Assembly: GCF_039729145.1 (NCBI RefSeq)
Contig: NZ_CP155793.1
Coordinates: forward strand, 2,790,001 to 2,854,000
DNA: 64,000 nucleotides
Direction: 5' to 3'
DNA from: Microbacterium sp. SY138
GTDB taxonomy: Bacteria > Actinomycetota > Actinomycetes > Actinomycetales > Microbacteriaceae
The position numbers and the translations under genes are program-made. The notes beneath the pieces were generated by a model. That model worked only from the letters and a program-made list of their open reading frames with translations, made no database searches and was not told the DNA's origin. Positions 16,478-25,402 of the stretch are shown here, one piece after another (position 1 is the first letter of the stretch; each line of letters starts with the position of its first letter).

Positions 16478-17166
16478 TCCGCCTGAACAACATCACCCTC
16501 ACCTTCCCGGACGGCGATGCCCGGGTAACCGCCGTCGACAACGTCTCCCTCACTGCGCACCCTGGAACTGTCACCGGCATCACCGGACCCAGTGGTTCCG
16601 GCAAATCCAGCCTCCTCGCCGTCGCCGCAACCCTCATCCGCCCCGATTCCGGAACGATCCTCATCGACGACGTCGACGTCACCACACTCAGCCTCAACGA
16701 CGCCACACACCTGCGACGGGACAACATCGGAATCGTCTTCCAGCAGCCGAACCTCATCCCTTCCCTCACCGCCCGAGAACAGCTGAGCGTCATGAACGAG
16801 CTCGGCGCTCCCCACAGCCGTCGCAACCGCGCCAGAACGGCTGCTCGCGCCGACGACCTCCTGGACGCGGTCGGCCTCTCAAGCCAAGGCGACAAGCGGC
16901 CACACCAACTTTCCGGCGGTCAGCGTCAACGCATCAACATCGCGCGGGCCCTGATGAACGACCCCAGTGTTCTCCTCGTCGATGAGCCCACCAGCGCCCT
17001 CGATCAGGACCGAGGTGCGAGCATCATCGACCTCATCCTTCGCCTTACCGACGAGTTGAACACGTCAACCCTGCTCGTCACTCACGACCTCGTGCACCTG
17101 CCACGTATGCACGGGGTCGTGCACCTCGTCGATGGTCGACTCGTCGACACCCTCGTCAACGCCTAA
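16474..17166 (+). CDS. ABC transporter ATP-binding protein (MacB/LolD type)
   Basis: 230 residues with complete ABC motifs: Walker A GPSGSGKSS near 43, Q-loop VFQQPNLIP, signature LSGGQRQR near 150, Walker B VLLVDEPTSALD and the H-loop VTHD. It drives the FtsX-type permease encoded immediately upstream with a 4-bp ATGA overlap. Confidence 0.95.
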   Translation: MIRLNNITLTFPDGDARVTAVDNVSLTAHPGTVTGITGPSGSGKSSLLAVAATLIRPDSGTILIDDVDVTTLSLNDATHLRRDNIGIVFQQPNLIPSLTAREQLSVMNELGAPHSRRNRARTAARADDLLDAVGLSSQGDKRPHQLSGGQRQRINIARALMNDPSVLLVDEPTSALDQDRGASIIDLILRLTDELNTSTLLVTHDLVHLPRMHGVVHLVDGRLVDTLVNA

Positions 17167-17194
17167 CCCGCCACCCCAGAAAGAAGGAAACACC

Positions 17195-17614
17195 ATGGAT
17201 ATCCTCTTCAGCATCCTCCACGTCACCTCAGCAGTATTTGTCGTTGGCCCGATGGCCATCATCCCGATGGCCACGTTGCGATCGCTCCGACACGGAGACA
17301 ACGAAAGAAGCCTCAAGTCGGGGAAGAGTATCCGTCTCCTCAGCTACCTATCGCTGATCGTCGTGGTCACCGGATTCGGCGTCATGGGTATGGCCGATCC
17401 GGAGTACGACCTCTCCATCACCACACCCTGGGTGCTCGCGTCACTGGTCCTCTACGTCGTCGCTCTGCTGGCTACCCTCCTCGTTACGGTGCCCGCACTG
17501 CTGCAGGCCGGCCGCGCGACGGCACGGTCCTCGTACACGCGAGCGTCAATCAGCTCCTGCATCGCCACACTCTGCCTCGTCGTCGTAGTCGTTCTCATGG
17601 TCTGGAAACCCTGA
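17195..17614 (+). CDS. Small four-helix membrane protein, third gene of the ABC operon
   Basis: 139 residues from the ATG at 17195 behind AGAAGGAAA. Four hydrophobic segments at about 5-27, 50-70, 82-108 and 118-137, with a short cytosolic loop LRSLRHGDNERSLKSGKSI. The layout resembles DUF2269-like integral membrane proteins. It is 28 bp after the ATPase gene and presumably assists the exporter or its regulation. No catalytic residues are seen. Confidence 0.75.
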   Translation: MDILFSILHVTSAVFVVGPMAIIPMATLRSLRHGDNERSLKSGKSIRLLSYLSLIVVVTGFGVMGMADPEYDLSITTPWVLASLVLYVVALLATLLVTVPALLQAGRATARSSYTRASISSCIATLCLVVVVVLMVWKP

Positions 17615-18193
17615 CCGAAGCACCAGGAACCTTGCCCAATGGCGCCCCTGCGTGCCTGTTGATGGACCGCGTCTAGATCTGGACGGCCAGCGTTTAACGG
17701 CGTACTCTGCTCGCGGAGCCGCGGTGTCGCTGAGCTGGGGAAGATCCGCGCCGCGTTCTGAGCCTTCCGCCGAGCGAGCTCTGGGACGCGTCGCGGAGCG
17801 GAAGGCCTCTAGACCTGGTTGACGACCAAGCTCATGACTCCCGGGCACCAGACCTGATCGCGCCGAAAACGATCGTTTACGGTGGGTCGATCGCCGAACG
17901 CCACCAGGTGTGCGACACGCCGAAGGCTGATCCGCCGAAACCCCCTGCCGAAACCAAACCGCGCCGGACACCGGTATTACCTTTTTGGCGCGGTCGCGAG
18001 CGACACCACCGCAGACGGTGTCATGCGCTGGGTCCCGACTGCTATATCGAGGGCACCGTGGACGCGACGGCGGCCGATCCAAGCTCGCGCGGGCATGTTT
18101 ACGACCTCGCCTACGACTGCGTGAACAAGGGTGACGTCTCGAACGCGCAGACGATCAGCCTCGGGATCGAATAGACCAGTCGTAAGAAAGCAA
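17615..18193. other. Probable left border zone of the conjugative element
   Basis: About 580 bp without a convincing gene between the ABC operon and the relaxase gene end. It contains dispersed short inverted repeats (CCTCTAGACCTGG, GAAAACGATCGTTTAC) and a weak open frame. Gene content changes here from two-component/ABC genes to conjugation genes, so an attachment site may lie in it. I found no direct repeat longer than about 7 bp shared with the integrase-proximal region, so the border is inferred. Confidence 0.4.
17908..18174 (+). CDS. Doubtful open frame in the border zone
   Basis: An 88-codon frame. The last 45 residues (CYIEGTVDATAADPSSRG, then LAYDCVNKGDVSNAQTISLG) look protein-like with two Cys; the first half is Arg/Pro-rich and unconvincing. 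There is no ribosome site. Possibly the 3' remnant of a lost gene at the element border. Confidence 0.22.
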   Translation: MCDTPKADPPKPPAETKPRRTPVLPFWRGRERHHRRRCHALGPDCYIEGTVDATAADPSSRGHVYDLAYDCVNKGDVSNAQTISLGIE

Positions 18194-21100
18194 CTACAGC
18201 GACGGCCCGACCCGCTGCGCTGCGGTGCAGCGCGCCTGTTCCTGTTCAGGCTGGTTGTCCTGGGCGAGGTTCTGTGCCCGGTCGAGAGCGGCACGAGCGC
18301 GGGTGACGTCAATCTTCTGCGCCTCCGACTCGGCCGGCGCCCCGAGTGGTGATGATCCGGTGATGCCGTAGCGGTCGCGGTAGGCGGCGATGGTGCGGGC
18401 ACTGTAGCGCCATGCCCGGACCGCTCGTGGCTGCTTCGGTGGCGTGCCGAGCTTCGTGATCCACTCGTGTTTGTCTGTGAGGGCGGTGTCGAGGAGGGCA
18501 TCGGCGCGGTTCTCGATGAGCTCACGCCGCTCGGTCAGCGCCCGCCGCATCTCGGACGGCATGAAGCCGGTGGCTTCCGGGATGAGGCCGGCGATCAGGC
18601 GCGCGGCGTTGCGAGCGCGGCCGGCGCCTGCTGGGCGGGAGGTCGCTTTCGTTACGCGGTCGTGCAGGACGGCGGCGATGTCGTCGGCGTCGCCGAACCC
18701 GCGCGCTCTGACCAGGCGTGACAGCAGGGTGTCGATGTCGTGCTGGTTTGATTCTGCCCGTCGAAGCTCGGCGTTCAGTGCTCCGAATGCGGGTGACGTG
18801 ATCGCGGCCTCGGCATCGTTGTCGGTGAGGCCCGAGGATCGGATGAGTGCGGCCCAGCGGTCGTGCTGTGCGGCGGCGGCCAGGGTTTCGTACTCGGCGG
18901 TGAGCTGGCCGATCGAAGCCCAGGCATCCTGCTCGTCGGCGACGGTCTCGTGCGCGGAGAGCTCGGCACCGACGTGCTGCAGCACCCCGAACAACACCGA
19001 CCGGGCGGTCGCTTCGGTATCGTCGCCGGGGTGCGGGCCGTCGTGGGCGGGGTCGGGCTTGTCGACGGCGACGTAGGCGATGTTCTCCTCGCGACCGCGG
19101 GTCATGGCGACGTAGAACGTCTCCCTGGTCATCGACGCATCCGCGACTACGTGAGAGGAGTCCACGGTGATGCCCTGCGCCCGGTAAGAGGTGACGGCGT
19201 AGCCGAGGTCGAGATGTTCGGCCGCGTAATCGGCCGGGACCACCACCGACCCGCCCCACCTGCGCCCTGCCCGTCCGAGGGTGAGGGCGCCATCAGCGCG
19301 GACCTCGGCGATCACCCACCTGTCGCCGTTGCGAACCCAAGACCGGCCGGCGCGCAGGCGGCGGTCGTTGCGGCGGGTGACGACGGTATCCCCGGCCGCG
19401 GCGCGGGTGCCGTCGTGTAGTTCGACCTCGCGGCGTACGTTCACTGTGCCGTCGAGGATCAGATCGACGCGCGCTCTGTTGTTGAGGGCCTGGACGGATT
19501 CGTTGGAGTCGGTCACGAGGACGCTGGCCCGCCCGGCGAGAGTGTCGGCGCGCCAGGCGGCGTAGGCGGCGTCGATCATCTCCTCGGTGTCACCGCCGAT
19601 CACGCGGCGGTGCTCGGCGTAGGTGTCAATGACCTCGGTGCGCCCGTGCCGCAGACGGAGGGAGGCGGTCTTCTCCCATGGGTTGACGAATCTGTGCACG
19701 TCGACCAGCTCTGGAGCGTCGTCGCGATCATGAACGAGCAGGGAGAACGCGCCGCCTGCGTCGACGGGCTGGAGTTGCGAGTGATCGCCGACTAGCAGCA
19801 CCTTTGCCCCGGCTTCCGCGGCCAGGGCTGCGATGCGGTCGAGGGAGAGCGTACCCGCCAGCGACGCCTCATCGACGATAGCGAGCTGACCCCTGCGGAA
19901 GGTCTCGCCGGTGCGGTCGTGGGTGTCGAGCCACTTGGCCGTGTTCTCGGTCTGGATGCCGAGGTCATCGGCCAGTACCTGCGCAGCGACCGCGGACGGT
20001 GCGAGTCCGATCACGCTGCCGCGCCCATGTTCGTGCTCCCACGCCCGCCGCAACGCCGACATCGCCGTCGTCTTCCCCGCCCCCGCCGGACCGACCAGCA
20101 CGTCGACCACCCGCCCGGAGACGGCGATCTTCGTCAACGCGGACGCCTGGTCGTCACCGAGTATCCGCCCCTTGCTGTCGGGCCGCGTCGTGATCCGTTC
20201 GACGGTCGTCAGCGGGACAGTCGGGGCGGTGATGGTGCGGGCGCGCGCGAGGAGGCTGTCCTCGGCCGCCAGGAGTACCTCGGACGTGAACAGCGCGGAG
20301 TGCTTCGGTCGGAACACGCTCGTGCCATCCGGCCGGCGGAACGCAGCCGGGCTCGACGCAAGCTCGGGCGGGGTCAGGCGCAGCGACACGGCCTCGGCGG
20401 CATCGACGACCAGGCCAACGACGGCTTCTCGATCCTCGGTCGATGCGAACCGGTAGCCCATCGTCTGCCGCGCCGCCTCCGCGGTGAGGTTCCAGCGATG
20501 CCAGGTGGAGCGCTTCTCACCGACCGCGGTCACCACGTCCCGCCCGAGCGAGGAGATCACATCCAACGGTACGTCGTCGGCGCGCAGCAGTAGCGGCTTC
20601 TCGTTCACCGTCACGGTGCGCGCCCACGCGGTCGCTTCCGACCCGAGTGCCCGCCCGGCGCGCTCCCACCAGGATGCGGTGAGGTCGGCCAGCGACCGCA
20701 CCTCCTTCTCGGGCCGGGTGGACAGCGTAGCCTGGGCGCGAAGCTTCATGATCGTCGTCGGCGACGGCCGCCGCCCGCGCGCCTCGACGTACTGGCCGAT
20801 GAGGCGATCCGTCTCGGCGTCGATGTGCCGGGCACGGGTGGAGAACTCCTTGACCAGGACCTCCGGCACCGCGGTGATCGCCCATGCCGGGTTCCGGTCG
20901 CGGCCCCTGTCACGCGCCTCCCACGAGACCCCGAGCATCCGTGTCAGGTGATCAGCGAACACCGCCTCGTGCAGTTCGGAGAGGGCGACGACGGCGGTAT
21001 GGATCGGCCGCCCATCCAACGACCGCCACTTGTTGTCGAGGACGGTCTGCACCTTGTTGCTGATAACGACATGCGTGTGCAAGTGCGGATCACCCGCCCT

Positions 21101-21751
21101 CGAGTCGTAGTGATCGAACGCCGTAGCACTCAGACCGCGGACGTCGACCTGAGCAACCGCACCGTCACGACCGGTTGCACCGGTCCGGGTGGCTGCAACC
21201 TCCCGCTCCATGAATGCAACCACCTCCGCAACCGCCGCATGATGCGCGCCCGCGATCAACGCCTGCGTCCCCGCATCCGCGACCGCCCACAGCACGCTGG
21301 CGGACTTCGGGATCGAGAACGTGAAGTCGAACCCCGCCACCGCCCGCCGTGTCCCTCGCTCCGTCTGCTCGGCCTCGATAGCGACGGCGGCTTCAGCGCG
21401 TGATGCCGGCCCGAGGGCTGGATCGAGTGCCGCGGTGTGTGCCTCAATCCGCTCGGCCACGCTCTGATATTCGGGGTACGCACGCCCGAGCGGTTCGCCG
21501 GTGATGGGGTCGCGGCCCATGCCTACCAGGAGCTGGAGCTGAGCTTCGGAGACCTGATCGCCCACGCCGATCCTCCCGCCACCGAGCACTGCCACCCCGG
21601 CCCCAAGCCAGCGACCCGGCGGGGTACCCTCAGCGTTGTAATAGCGCGTCAACGGGGTAGAGAGCGACCTGTCGCCATCGCCGGCCGCGACGGTGCGCAG
21701 CAGGTACTTGTACCCGTCGCCCGCGCTCATCACACGCATCGACACCGTCAT
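18194..21751 (-). CDS. traA-like: MobF-family conjugative relaxase with RecD-like helicase (TrwC/TraA type)
   Basis: 1185 residues from the ATG at 21751. The N-terminal relaxase domain has the catalytic tyrosine pair in LSTPLTRYYNAEG (about 37) and the three-His metal site AGDPHLHTHVV near 225. The C-terminal half is a superfamily-1 helicase: Walker A VGPAGAGKTTAMSALR, Walker B AIVDEASLAG, LLVGDHSQLQPVDAGG and the late motif TSYRAQGITVDSSHV. It nicks oriT, stays bound to the 5' end and unwinds the strand for export through the type IV channel. It is transcribed leftward, opposite the transfer operon, and is the outermost recognisable element gene on this side. Confidence 0.95.
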   Translation of the reverse strand: MTVSMRVMSAGDGYKYLLRTVAAGDGDRSLSTPLTRYYNAEGTPPGRWLGAGVAVLGGGRIGVGDQVSEAQLQLLVGMGRDPITGEPLGRAYPEYQSVAERIEAHTAALDPALGPASRAEAAVAIEAEQTERGTRRAVAGFDFTFSIPKSASVLWAVADAGTQALIAGAHHAAVAEVVAFMEREVAATRTGATGRDGAVAQVDVRGLSATAFDHYDSRAGDPHLHTHVVISNKVQTVLDNKWRSLDGRPIHTAVVALSELHEAVFADHLTRMLGVSWEARDRGRDRNPAWAITAVPEVLVKEFSTRARHIDAETDRLIGQYVEARGRRPSPTTIMKLRAQATLSTRPEKEVRSLADLTASWWERAGRALGSEATAWARTVTVNEKPLLLRADDVPLDVISSLGRDVVTAVGEKRSTWHRWNLTAEAARQTMGYRFASTEDREAVVGLVVDAAEAVSLRLTPPELASSPAAFRRPDGTSVFRPKHSALFTSEVLLAAEDSLLARARTITAPTVPLTTVERITTRPDSKGRILGDDQASALTKIAVSGRVVDVLVGPAGAGKTTAMSALRRAWEHEHGRGSVIGLAPSAVAAQVLADDLGIQTENTAKWLDTHDRTGETFRRGQLAIVDEASLAGTLSLDRIAALAAEAGAKVLLVGDHSQLQPVDAGGAFSLLVHDRDDAPELVDVHRFVNPWEKTASLRLRHGRTEVIDTYAEHRRVIGGDTEEMIDAAYAAWRADTLAGRASVLVTDSNESVQALNNRARVDLILDGTVNVRREVELHDGTRAAAGDTVVTRRNDRRLRAGRSWVRNGDRWVIAEVRADGALTLGRAGRRWGGSVVVPADYAAEHLDLGYAVTSYRAQGITVDSSHVVADASMTRETFYVAMTRGREENIAYVAVDKPDPAHDGPHPGDDTEATARSVLFGVLQHVGAELSAHETVADEQDAWASIGQLTAEYETLAAAAQHDRWAALIRSSGLTDNDAEAAITSPAFGALNAELRRAESNQHDIDTLLSRLVRARGFGDADDIAAVLHDRVTKATSRPAGAGRARNAARLIAGLIPEATGFMPSEMRRALTERRELIENRADALLDTALTDKHEWITKLGTPPKQPRAVRAWRYSARTIAAYRDRYGITGSSPLGAPAESEAQKIDVTRARAALDRAQNLAQDNQPEQEQARCTAAQRVGPSL

Positions 21752-21948
21752 ACGTCCGCTCCTCTCCACCTACTCACGAGGTGAGCAGCAGCCCGCCGAA
21801 AGCGTGCTCACCCTCGATCTGCAAGAGGCGTGGCAGCTGATCAGTGCGCTAGCTCGAGGCGCCCCGAGATCCGCGCAGGATCACCGTGTATGTGCGGCGC
21901 TGCCCGTGTAATGCCGTGCGAACTAGTAGCAACAGAGATCGCCGTGCT
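21752..21948. other. Intergenic region upstream of the relaxase, candidate oriT
   Basis: 197 bp between the relaxase start and the hydrolase end. It contains several short inverted repeats, including CTCACGAGGTGAG near 21774 and the near-palindrome CTCGAGGCGCCCCGAG near 21852. MobF relaxases usually act at an oriT close to their own gene. No nick site can be named from sequence alone. Confidence 0.3.
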
Positions 21949-23091
21949 TCAATCGACGACCACTGTCGATAGCCAGGCGCTGACGCTCGAACGCCAGCGC
22001 TCAGGGTCAGAATTCCATGCCATGGAATGGCCCGCCGCGAACGCAACTAGTTCGACGAAGCCAGGACGTCGATCGCGGAGGGCTTCGGACACCGCAGGGG
22101 GGACCGAATCGTCTCGGTTGCCGTGCAGAATCAAAGTCGGCACGGTGAGATCTCGGGCTCGCTCGATCCAGTCCATCTCCCGAAGCGAAATGGCCCCCGG
22201 CAGCCCGGCTACGCGAGCGAGCGGATCAAGCGTCAACCAGGGCAACGAGAGACGGCCCGCCACAGCCGGCAGTCCGCTTCGTACACAATTGGCTTCGATC
22301 ACCTCGATCCAACTGAGCACTGGAGAATCCAGTACCAGCGCGGCAATCACCCCCGCAGACCGCATCCGATCCGCAACGCGCAGAGCAATGGCAGCGCCCA
22401 ACGACCATCCGAAGAGAACGATCCGCTCAGCGCCCTGTTTGACGGCATACTCGACAGCAGCCTCGACATCGTCGGCCTCCGAGTAGCCCAGCGTTGAGCG
22501 ACCCTTCTCAACGCTCGGCCCCTCACCGTCATTGCGGAAGCTGACGACGAGCGACGTCCAGCCAAGCTCAGCAGTCACCTGCACACCGCGTAGCGTTCCT
22601 CGTCGGCGCCCGCCCATGCCATGGACGTGAATTGCCCATGTCGCCGCGCGGTGCTCGCCGTCGGCGAGCCATGCCGGGGCCGGACCCGCGGGCGTAGTGA
22701 TGAAGACCTCCCGCACGCTGAGGCCCGCTGCCGCGGGGCCATCGAAGTAGATCCCGCTCCACGAAAAGGATGCCCCCAGAGATGGGAGGCGACCGGACGC
22801 GGCATGCGTCACGACCCGAGCGATCTGGCCAGGCCCTCGATCGATCACCTCGTCGGAGACTTGCACCCACTCCCCCGTTTCGAACCACAGGCTGAATATG
22901 CCTGGCGCGGCCGTGGAGCGAGTGCGGTCGAGAATGAGCAAACGCCGATCCCCGTCAGTCTCCATATCTCGAAGTCTCAGGTCGAAGGTTCGAGACCCGA
23001 CCGCCGACGTTAGCTTCCGAGCGAGGACCCAGCCGAGGCTCATCGCACCCGCACAGAGGAGCACAACGCTCGCTGCAACGATGCGCCTCAT
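21949..23091 (-). CDS. Membrane-anchored alpha/beta hydrolase
   Basis: 380 residues. The N-terminal 25 residues are a signal anchor (RRIVAASVVLLCAGAMSLGWVLA). An N-terminal beta-rich domain leads to an alpha/beta hydrolase core with oxyanion strand AIHVHGMGG (about 155), nucleophile elbow LFGWSLGAA (Ser about 228), acid loop ILHGNRDDSVPP and catalytic His in AAGHSMAW. It probably acts outside the membrane on an ester or peptide-like substrate. Its ATG overlaps the stop of the multi-TM gene, so it is the last member of a translationally coupled XRE/protease/TM/hydrolase set within the element. Confidence 0.85.
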   Translation of the reverse strand: MRRIVAASVVLLCAGAMSLGWVLARKLTSAVGSRTFDLRLRDMETDGDRRLLILDRTRSTAAPGIFSLWFETGEWVQVSDEVIDRGPGQIARVVTHAASGRLPSLGASFSWSGIYFDGPAAAGLSVREVFITTPAGPAPAWLADGEHRAATWAIHVHGMGGRRRGTLRGVQVTAELGWTSLVVSFRNDGEGPSVEKGRSTLGYSEADDVEAAVEYAVKQGAERIVLFGWSLGAAIALRVADRMRSAGVIAALVLDSPVLSWIEVIEANCVRSGLPAVAGRLSLPWLTLDPLARVAGLPGAISLREMDWIERARDLTVPTLILHGNRDDSVPPAVSEALRDRRPGFVELVAFAAGHSMAWNSDPERWRSSVSAWLSTVVVD

Positions 23092-24113
23092 GTTCGGTCT
23101 CGTTCGTCAAGAGAGCGCGGCGCAACGACCGCGGGCTTTCCGTTGGCACCTGCGCCGCTGCTTCCGAGGAGGTGGCGTTCCGCCTGCTCGAGTAGCGTCT
23201 CTTCTGCGTTAGTGACCTCGAACGCAGTACGCGGGTCGATCATCGCGTCTCTGATCTCGACGATCTCACGGTGGAGGCGGCTTTCATGGTCTTCGATTTG
23301 CGCTGTCGAAGACTGCGCCTTGCTGAGACCTGGCCGCACTCGCACAGCCCGATGCCACAGTGAGTCGAGTCGCTGCAACATCTCGGCCGTTCGCGCGCGA
23401 CGAGCCCGCTCCTGCAAGTTGCGGACCATCGGCTGCACGGCGAAGCCCGCACACAGAAAAAGAAAGGCGAGGAGAGACAGCGGCCCGTACGCGGCGCCGA
23501 CGGAGCGCATGAATTGAAGATTGCCGGTGACGTGCGCCAGATCCATGGTGATCACGGCGACACTGAGCGCGATACCTGAGCTCGAGCCCATGAGAAGTAG
23601 CAAAGCGGGAACCAGCTGCGCCCCTTTGCCGATGCGGAACTGCCTCATCGCCAGTGTGAGCATCGCACCCAAGATGATCCCGCAATAGGTGAACACAATG
23701 ATCGAGTACGCCGCGACCCACGGCTGCGCACCGAGGTCGCGCATGAAGGTCACCGTCGTCGCCCCGCGATCGATGAGGAAAAACGCCATTGTTGTTCCGA
23801 CGAGTGCGTTGAACAATGCGGGGCGACCGACCGCTGCGCGCACCAGCCGCGGACGGTACTCGCCAGCCTTCATCGCCGCTCGTCCGAGGAAGAAGAGCCC
23901 GATGATCAGAAGGCCATCCGAAAGCAGCATCGCGTGATTCGTCGATCCCAGCAAACCATCGACGGCGACGTAGACGGCGTCGACGTTGAGTGTCATGGCG
24001 ACAGCGATCGTGAGGGCAGCGTAAGTAATACTGCGGTCCGTCCGCCGGCGTCGAAAAATGAGCAGGCTCGCCACGAGCACCCATAAGAGCGTCGCGATGA
24101 GCGTCTGGATCAT
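23088..24113 (-). CDS. MAB_1171c/DUF6545-like multi-TM protein
   Basis: 341 residues from the ATG at 24113. Seven hydrophobic segments run from residue 2 to about 225, then a long cytosolic tail (about 230-341) rich in charged helices (RTAEMLQRLDSLWHRAVRV, HESRLHREIVEIRDAMIDP). This layout fits the actinobacterial family named after MAB_1171c, usually found beside ImmA/IrrE-like and XRE genes. A transporter label is used for the family without proof; a sensor is equally possible. ATGA overlaps link it to both neighbours. Confidence 0.75.
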   Translation of the reverse strand: MIQTLIATLLWVLVASLLIFRRRRTDRSITYAALTIAVAMTLNVDAVYVAVDGLLGSTNHAMLLSDGLLIIGLFFLGRAAMKAGEYRPRLVRAAVGRPALFNALVGTTMAFFLIDRGATTVTFMRDLGAQPWVAAYSIIVFTYCGIILGAMLTLAMRQFRIGKGAQLVPALLLLMGSSSGIALSVAVITMDLAHVTGNLQFMRSVGAAYGPLSLLAFLFLCAGFAVQPMVRNLQERARRARTAEMLQRLDSLWHRAVRVRPGLSKAQSSTAQIEDHESRLHREIVEIRDAMIDPRTAFEVTNAEETLLEQAERHLLGSSGAGANGKPAVVAPRSLDERDRT

Positions 24114-24574
24114 CCGAAGATCTCCGAATAACGAGACTCCGCGAAAACAGACCCCCGAATACCCGCCGCGAGCCGGTCTGCCAGTGACTCGGCGGCAATC
24201 TCGGTCTCGGTGTCGAAATCCTGGCGTCTGAGTAGACGCGTTCTGGTGTGCGGTGGGATGTCTGGCAGGAGAGCGTCCGTGACGGAACATTCGTCCCCGT
24301 CGCAGTGTCCGAGCAGTATGTGAGCGAACTCATGGAGCACGAACTGTTGTTGATGCAGGACCGAGTCGCTGTGCGCATGAAGGATCACGTCCTCTGCTCC
24401 GGTCGTCAGCCATATTGCGCAGACGCCATCATTGTCGCCCAGCGCACTCAGCTCGACGACGCGGAGGCGTCGTCGACGACGCTGCCTCACGGCGCCCAGC
24501 AAGTCCTCGAACGTGAAGACGCTACCCAGGGCGAGTTCCGTCACGGCCGTCGTGACGGCCTGATCAAGGTCCAC
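24110..24574 (-). CDS. ImmA/IrrE-like metalloprotease
   Basis: 154 residues from a GTG at 24574. The zinc-protease helix HEFAHILLGH is near residue 80 and a downstream Glu-containing helix (TETEIAAESLADRLA) near 125 could supply the third ligand. ImmA/IrrE proteins cleave or inactivate a partner XRE repressor; in ICEBs1 this releases excision and transfer. The XRE gene is 59 bp upstream on the same strand, so this is its likely partner. Confidence 0.85.
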   Translation of the reverse strand: MDLDQAVTTAVTELALGSVFTFEDLLGAVRQRRRRRLRVVELSALGDNDGVCAIWLTTGAEDVILHAHSDSVLHQQQFVLHEFAHILLGHCDGDECSVTDALLPDIPPHTRTRLLRRQDFDTETEIAAESLADRLAAGIRGSVFAESRYSEIFG

Positions 24575-24633
24575 GGTGTGCTCACTCTCTTCGAGGGCAT
24601 CTACCGGCGTCTACTCCACTTCGGGGGACGTCG

Positions 24634-25065
24634 TCACTGCTCGACTGTGTTTGCCATTTCCTCATCAAGGAACTTGCTAATGGCTTGGAGCGCTCTCGGC
24701 GAGATGTCTCCAAGCGTGCGCGCTGCGTAGGTCTTGACCTTCGCAGCGCGCATGGAGCGCACGAGGTCAAGCTGCGCGCTAACTCTTGCCGGGACCGCGG
24801 CCCCATTCGCACCCAAAAGGAACTCGGCGTCAACGTTAAAGAATGCAGCCAGCCCCTCGAACACCTCCGGATCTTGCACGTATCGGTGGCCGTTCACCAT
24901 GTAGGTCCAGCGCGATCTCGACAGATTGGTGCCGCGGTCACCCAAGTAGGCGGCGATCTGGGAGTACGTCGGTTCAGCACCAGACTCGGCGATCGCGACG
25001 TCAAGCAGCAGCCGCAGGCGTTTCGCGAGATCCGCTGCCGCATCCTTGCTCTCGTCTTCGGTCAT
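24634..25065 (-). CDS. XRE-family repressor
   Basis: 143 residues. The HTH spans about 30-75 (EPTYSQIAAYLGDRGTNLSRSRWTYMVNG) and has the variant seen in ESX-linked and element-borne XRE proteins, followed by an alpha-helical dimerisation tail. It reads leftward from a promoter filled with four 14-bp palindromes and would repress itself and the divergent transfer operon. Candidate substrate of the adjacent ImmA-like protease. Confidence 0.85.
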   Translation of the reverse strand: MTEDESKDAAADLAKRLRLLLDVAIAESGAEPTYSQIAAYLGDRGTNLSRSRWTYMVNGHRYVQDPEVFEGLAAFFNVDAEFLLGANGAAVPARVSAQLDLVRSMRAAKVKTYAARTLGDISPRALQAISKFLDEEMANTVEQ

Positions 25066-25080
25066 GGTGGCTGACCTCCT

Positions 25081-25183
25081 TTGTGCATGCTCAATCTACC
25101 CGTTGAGCATGACCAAATCAACAGTTGCGCATGCCCACCGTCGATGTTAGAACTGAAGCCTCAGACCGTTTGAGCATGCTCAA
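25081..25183. promoter_or_regulatory. Operator array: four copies of TTGAGCATGCTCAA
   Basis: Box A 25081-25094 TTGTGCATGCTCAA (1 mismatch), box B 25103-25116 TTGAGCATGACCAA (2 mismatches), box C 25125-25138 TTGCGCATGCCCAC (degenerate) and box D 25170-25183 TTGAGCATGCTCAA (perfect palindrome). A, B and C start exactly 22 bp apart, placing them on one DNA face; D is 45 bp further. Box A lies 15 bp upstream of the XRE start. The array is in the right place for cooperative control of both divergent promoters by the XRE protein. Confidence 0.8.
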
Positions 25184-25402
25184 CGCTCGTGATGTGGCGC
25201 GACTGCACTCCTGCTCAAAGGGAGGCGAACCATGCCCAGAACCATGACGATGACGGCGCCCTATTCCATGCTCGTGCGCGACGAGCGTGCGCGAGCCGTG
25301 CGGCCGCATCCCTCATCGTTCTCTCGCGGGCGCCCGCGCCCACCTCTCTGGTGTGGCGCCGCGCCTCTCCCGGTCGTGGCGTCCCAGAGAGGAGGCCATC
25401 CG

